DNA from: JAFGRU01 sp963665915
GTDB taxonomy: Bacteria > Desulfobacterota > Desulfuromonadia > Desulfuromonadales > JAAYDE01
NCBI GenBank assembly: GCA_963665915.2
Contig: CAXXSG010000005.1
Location: 1 to 64,000 of the forward strand
Direction: 5' to 3'
DNA length: 64,000 bases
Positions 60,511 to 64,000 of the stretch are shown here, piece by piece. Position 1 is the stretch's first letter; each line of letters opens with the position of its first letter. The notes beneath the pieces are model-generated. The model was not told the origin of the DNA, did not search any database, and saw nothing but the letters and a program-made list of their open reading frames with translations. Both the position numbers and the translations under genes were made by a program.

Positions 60511-61610
60511 AATATTCCGCCGAATTTCGAGATCCTGAGGTTGCGGCAAAGTTTCTGGAGTCGATTCAGGACCTCAATGAAAAGCTGGATAAGACCATTT
60601 CGCTTATGGAAGTCTGTGGAACGCATACCATGGCCATTTACCGGCATGGTATACGGACCCTCCTTCCTTCAAAAGTCCGGCTGACTTCAGGGCCAGGATG
60701 CCCTGTTTGCGTGACACCGGTCGATTTCGTCGACAAGGCCGTTGCCCTTGCTCATGTGCCGGATGTTATCCTCACCACTTTTGGCGATATGATGAGGGTT
60801 CCCGGATCCTCTACCAGTCTCCTCCAGGAAAAGGCAAAAGGCGCCGACGTGAGAATCGTTTACTCACCTCTGGATGCCGTTTCCATCGCCTGTAAAAACC
60901 CCCAGCGAATGGTTGTTTTTCTTGGCGTCGGTTTTGAAACCACCGCTCCCACCATTGCAGCATCCATCCTTGACGCTGCAGTGCAGGAGATCAAAAACTT
61001 TTTTGTGCTCTGTGCGCACAAAACAATGCCCCAGGCCATGAGTGCTCTGACTGCGGACCCGGAACTGAACATCGACGGCTATCTCTGTCCCGCTCACGTC
61101 AGTACGATTATCGGAGCCAACGCTTACATTCCACTTTCAACAGAGCGCAATATCCCCTGTGTCATTACCGGGTTTGAGCCGGTCGATATCCTGCAGGGGA
61201 TTGATATGCTTGTCCGCCAGATTGTGACGAATGACATCAGGGTTGAAAACCAGTACAGCCGTTTTGTCCGACCCGACGGGAATCAGCAGGCACTCAGCAT
61301 TCTCAAGCGGGTTTTTGAACCCTGTGATGCCCGCTGGCGCGGTTTGGGGGTTATTCCTGGGAGCGGCCTCTCTATCCGTGACGAATACAGCCACTTTGAC
61401 ATTGAAAACCAGCTTGAGATTGAAATAGAGCCTTCCATCGAACATGCTGGTTGCCGGTGCGGTGAAATACTCATGGGGAAGATCTCCCCTTCGGATTGCC
61501 CTCTTTTTGGCACATCCTGTACTCCGGAAGAACCGGTGGGGGCTTGCATGGTGTCCAGCGAGGGAGTCTGTTCAGCCGCTTATAAGTACGGTGATCAATC
61601 TTTCGAGTAG
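60507..61610 (+). CDS. hypD: Hydrogenase maturation protein HypD
   Basis: The 367-residue protein starts at TTG 60507, overlapping the hypC stop. HypD features: ISLMEVCGTHTMAIYRHGIR, LTSGPGCPVCVTPVDFVDKA, TTFGDMMRVPGSSTSLLQEK, VVFLGVGFETTAPTIAASI and CPAHVSTIIGANAY. The C-terminal cysteines in HAGCRCGEILMGKISPSDCP and GVCSAAYKYG ligate its [4Fe-4S] cluster. With HypC it assembles the Fe(CN)2CO group of [NiFe]-hydrogenase. Confidence 0.95.
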   Translation: MKYSAEFRDPEVAAKFLESIQDLNEKLDKTISLMEVCGTHTMAIYRHGIRTLLPSKVRLTSGPGCPVCVTPVDFVDKAVALAHVPDVILTTFGDMMRVPGSSTSLLQEKAKGADVRIVYSPLDAVSIACKNPQRMVVFLGVGFETTAPTIAASILDAAVQEIKNFFVLCAHKTMPQAMSALTADPELNIDGYLCPAHVSTIIGANAYIPLSTERNIPCVITGFEPVDILQGIDMLVRQIVTNDIRVENQYSRFVRPDGNQQALSILKRVFEPCDARWRGLGVIPGSGLSIRDEYSHFDIENQLEIEIEPSIEHAGCRCGEILMGKISPSDCPLFGTSCTPEEPVGACMVSSEGVCSAAYKYGDQSFE

Positions 61611-61684
61611 TGATTAAAAACTCTTCCTAACTTTAAATACCGGTCCCATTCCTCCTATCCAGTCCGAACAAAAAGGAGCCCCTT

Positions 61685-62704
61685 TTGAAATCAGATGTTG
61701 TCCTTTTAGGCCACGGCAGCGGCGGCAAGCTCAGCCACCAACTGCTCGATGAGATCATTATCCCCAACCTGTCGGGGATTTCCCAAAAAAACCAGAATGA
61801 TTCCGCCATCCTGCCTTTTTCTGGGGACAGACTTGCCTTTACCACCGATTCCTATGTCGTGGACCCGATCTTTTTTCCCGGAGGCAACATCGGCGATCTT
61901 GCCATTCACGGTACGGTCAACGACCTGGCCATGAACGGTGCCCGCCCCCTGGCCATCAGCGTCGGACTGATTCTGGAGGAGGGACTTCCGATTGAAGATC
62001 TCCGAATTATTCTGGAATCGATGAAAAAGGCAGCCCTTCAGGCCAACGTTTCCATAGTCACCGGTGATACCAAAGTTGTCACCAGAGGCGCGGCTGACAA
62101 AATATTCATCAACACCTCCGGCATCGGTGTTTTTGATCATTCATTCGACATTGAAGGAAATATGGCCGCCCCTGGCGACAAAATCATCATTAACGGTACC
62201 GTGGGGGATCATGGAATTGCGATTCTGGCAAAGCGAGAGGGGCTTGAGCTGGGGGTAGACATTCTCTCGGACAGCGCTCCTCTTAACGGTCTTGTTCTCG
62301 CTGCCATAGAAAAATTCGGCGATCAGATTCACGCGTTGCGGGATCCGACCCGCGGCGGGGTGGCGACCACTATCAAAGAGATCGCCATGCAGTCCGGTGT
62401 CGACATCGAACTCGATGAAACAGCGATCCCGGTCCGGGATTCGGTTGACGGGGCCTGCGCCATACTCGGGCTGGACCCTCTTTATGTCGCTAATGAAGGG
62501 AAGGTTTTGCTGGTCGTCGAAAACCAGACGGCGGATGATATTTTGCACCTTCTGCGCAATCATCCACAGGGTCGAGAGGCCGCCATTATCGGCGAGGTAG
62601 CACAAGTCGATAATGCGCAAGGCCGGGTATTCCTCCGTACAACCATTGGCGGCAGACGAATTGTTGACATGCTCTCGGGGGAGCAGCTCCCACGAATCTG
62701 CTGA
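61685..62704 (+). CDS. hypE: Hydrogenase maturation protein HypE
   Basis: The 339-residue protein starts at TTG 61685 behind AAGGAG. HypE features: VLLGHGSGGKLSHQLLDEII, FTTDSYVVDPIFFPGGNIGD, GTVNDLAMNGARPLAISVGL and RDPTRGGVATTIKEIAMQSG. It ends in LPRIC, whose terminal Cys carries the carbamoyl group dehydrated to thiocyanate. It supplies the CN ligands together with HypF. The operon hypC-hypD-hypE is complete; hypF must lie elsewhere. Confidence 0.96.
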   Translation: MKSDVVLLGHGSGGKLSHQLLDEIIIPNLSGISQKNQNDSAILPFSGDRLAFTTDSYVVDPIFFPGGNIGDLAIHGTVNDLAMNGARPLAISVGLILEEGLPIEDLRIILESMKKAALQANVSIVTGDTKVVTRGAADKIFINTSGIGVFDHSFDIEGNMAAPGDKIIINGTVGDHGIAILAKREGLELGVDILSDSAPLNGLVLAAIEKFGDQIHALRDPTRGGVATTIKEIAMQSGVDIELDETAIPVRDSVDGACAILGLDPLYVANEGKVLLVVENQTADDILHLLRNHPQGREAAIIGEVAQVDNAQGRVFLRTTIGGRRIVDMLSGEQLPRIC

Positions 62705-62823
62705 TTACCCCATAATTTCCAGATTATTCCATGTGACACATTAGCACACCACTTGCATTGAAACACAAAAGAGGGGAAACATCTTTCCCATTAATTCATT
62801 TCATCCGTAAAGCCTGAAAATAT

Positions 62824-64000
62824 ATGCGCATCACTATTCATCGCAGTATTAATCTGCCTGATTACCGTCGTACCGAGATTTGTCGACGGAATCCGGAACT
62901 GGGCCCGAAAATCCTGTTTTTCAGTGGCGGAAGTTCTCTGCGAAAGGTCAGTCAGGAACTGGTTCAATACACACACAATTCCATTCATATCATTACTTCC
63001 ATGGATTCCGGCGGCAGTTCAGCCACATTACGAAAAGCCTTTCACATGCCTGCGGTCGGAGATCTCAGACATCGGTTGATGGCCTTGGCGGACAGGAGCA
63101 TTACAGGTAATCCAAGTGTATACCAGCTTTTTTCCCACCGTCTCCCAAAAGAGGGGGATTTATCTGTTCTCAAGTGTGTTCTCGATTCCATGAAGGAAGG
63201 TCGACATCATCTGATCAGAGAAATTCCTGACCCCATGCGTTCGATTATCATGGATTATCTATGCCGTTTTGTGGAAAACATGCCCACTGATTTCAATCTC
63301 CGAAATTCAAGCATCGGCAATCTGGTCATTACAGGAGGATATTTAAGTCAACAAAACCACCTCGACCCTGTAATCTTTCTATTTTCAAATCTGGCCCATG
63401 TTCGGGCCACGGTAAAACCCATCACTAACGAATATCTCCATCTTGCTGCAGAACTTGAAGGGGGCGAGATCATCGTCGGCCAGCACAATCTGACCGGGAA
63501 AGAGGCGCCGCCCCTTTCAAAACCTATCAATCGTCTTTTTTTCACCGATTCATTGGCCAAAACCACTGAAACTCAATTAAAAATCCGCCCCGTCATTGCA
63601 GACTTGATTTCCCAGGCTGACCTGATCTGTTTTCCCATGGGCAGTTTTTACTCCAGCCTAATCGCCAACTGCCTCCCTTCGGGAATGGGAGAGGCAATCA
63701 GCCGAAACCCCTGCCCAAAGGTTTTTATTCCCAACACGTCGCCTGACCCGGAACTTTTTGGAAAAACTCTTGCCGACCAAGTGCGTGAACTTCTCTTTTA
63801 CCTCAAAAAGGGCGAAAAAAAATCTATTTCTGAAAATAAACTCCTCAATTACATCCTCATGGATGAGGATATTTCCAAATATCCTGGAGATCTCAATCCT
63901 GAATTTTTGTCTAAAAATGGGGTTGAAAGAATTAATTGCCATCTTCTCAGCCGGAACAGCCGTCCTTTTATTGATGAAAAACTTTTGGTGGGGGCTTTAC
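62824..64000 (+). CDS. CofD/YvcK-like protein, GAK-system type (partial)
   Basis: The frame is open from ATG 62824 to the right edge, 392 residues so far. CofD/YvcK motifs are visible: PKILFFSGGSSLRKVSQEL, HIITSMDSGGSSATLRKAFH then MPAVGDLRHRLMALAD, RNSSIGNLVITGGYL, and CFPMGSFYSSLIANCLPSG. These match CofD-related proteins (family that includes the phospholactate transferase CofD and YvcK). Curated families name one such group after the GAK gene neighbourhood of Deltaproteobacteria, together with ATP-grasp, HprK-like kinase and small proteins; those partners would lie beyond the right edge. Its role is uncharacterised. The ribosome site is weak. Confidence 0.8.
   Translation, partial: MRITIHRSINLPDYRRTEICRRNPELGPKILFFSGGSSLRKVSQELVQYTHNSIHIITSMDSGGSSATLRKAFHMPAVGDLRHRLMALADRSITGNPSVYQLFSHRLPKEGDLSVLKCVLDSMKEGRHHLIREIPDPMRSIIMDYLCRFVENMPTDFNLRNSSIGNLVITGGYLSQQNHLDPVIFLFSNLAHVRATVKPITNEYLHLAAELEGGEIIVGQHNLTGKEAPPLSKPINRLFFTDSLAKTTETQLKIRPVIADLISQADLICFPMGSFYSSLIANCLPSGMGEAISRNPCPKVFIPNTSPDPELFGKTLADQVRELLFYLKKGEKKSISENKLLNYILMDEDISKYPGDLNPEFLSKNGVERINCHLLSRNSRPFIDEKLLVGAL

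Overview
The window looks like a bacterial chromosome segment of moderate GC content, most likely from a Desulfuromonadales-like member of the Desulfobacterota. That placement is inferred from gene content: GTP-type PEP carboxykinase, a CofD-like protein of the GAK type beside hypCDE, an ArsR-methyltransferase fusion next to ahcY, phenylacetate-CoA ligases paired with LIV-type transporters, and a PEP-CTERM protein. No rRNA is present to test it.

Layout. 0-3.5 kb is a mobile-element remnant: an HK97-type capsid gene, a frameshifted PEP-CTERM gene, an orphan membrane protein and two near-identical terminator hairpins abutting the 3' end of a tRNA-Gln, a classic attachment-site arrangement. 3.8-8.4 kb (minus) is a LIV-type ABC operon (livK-H-M-G-F) carrying several single-base frameshifts. 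8.7-14.6 kb (plus) is a second, intact LIV-type operon in which the second ATPase is read in frame into a phenylacetate-CoA ligase. 14.7-18.0 kb holds a GH65 phosphorylase/hydrolase and a trehalose-phosphatase. 18.3-22.2 kb holds a repeat-rich sensor-like lipoprotein, a heavily deleted hydantoinase A/B pseudogene, a small coiled-coil protein and tRNA-Pro.

22.3-38.5 kb is mostly core: ACT protein plus phenylacetate-CoA ligase, Na/Pi cotransporter, two cyclic-nucleotide-binding proteins without a visible DNA-binding domain, an HU/IHF protein, lptFG, an IPT/TIG protein, Rrf2 regulator-metY-cysK, a DJ-1 protein and malic enzyme. 39.1-41.8 kb is a tightly coupled four-gene operon of unrecognised, mostly exported proteins.

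42.2-50.6 kb is the most unusual region: a six-gene, almost gapless operon encoding a lipoprotein haem peroxidase of the alpha-dioxygenase/cyclooxygenase superfamily, two catalase-fold proteins (one lacking the distal His), a DyP-type peroxidase and two proteins I cannot assign. I infer a fatty-acid-oxygenase plus hydroperoxide-processing (oxylipin-like) system. A solitary copy of the terminal repeat of the IS found at 57.4 kb lies just upstream.

50.7-64 kb carries pckG, a DedA-PAP2-LssY triple fusion, ahcY with its probable ArsR-type regulator, an intact IS1595-family element inserted between a lipoprotein gene and its terminator, a glycosyltransferase, hypCDE and the start of a CofD/YvcK-like gene running off the right edge.
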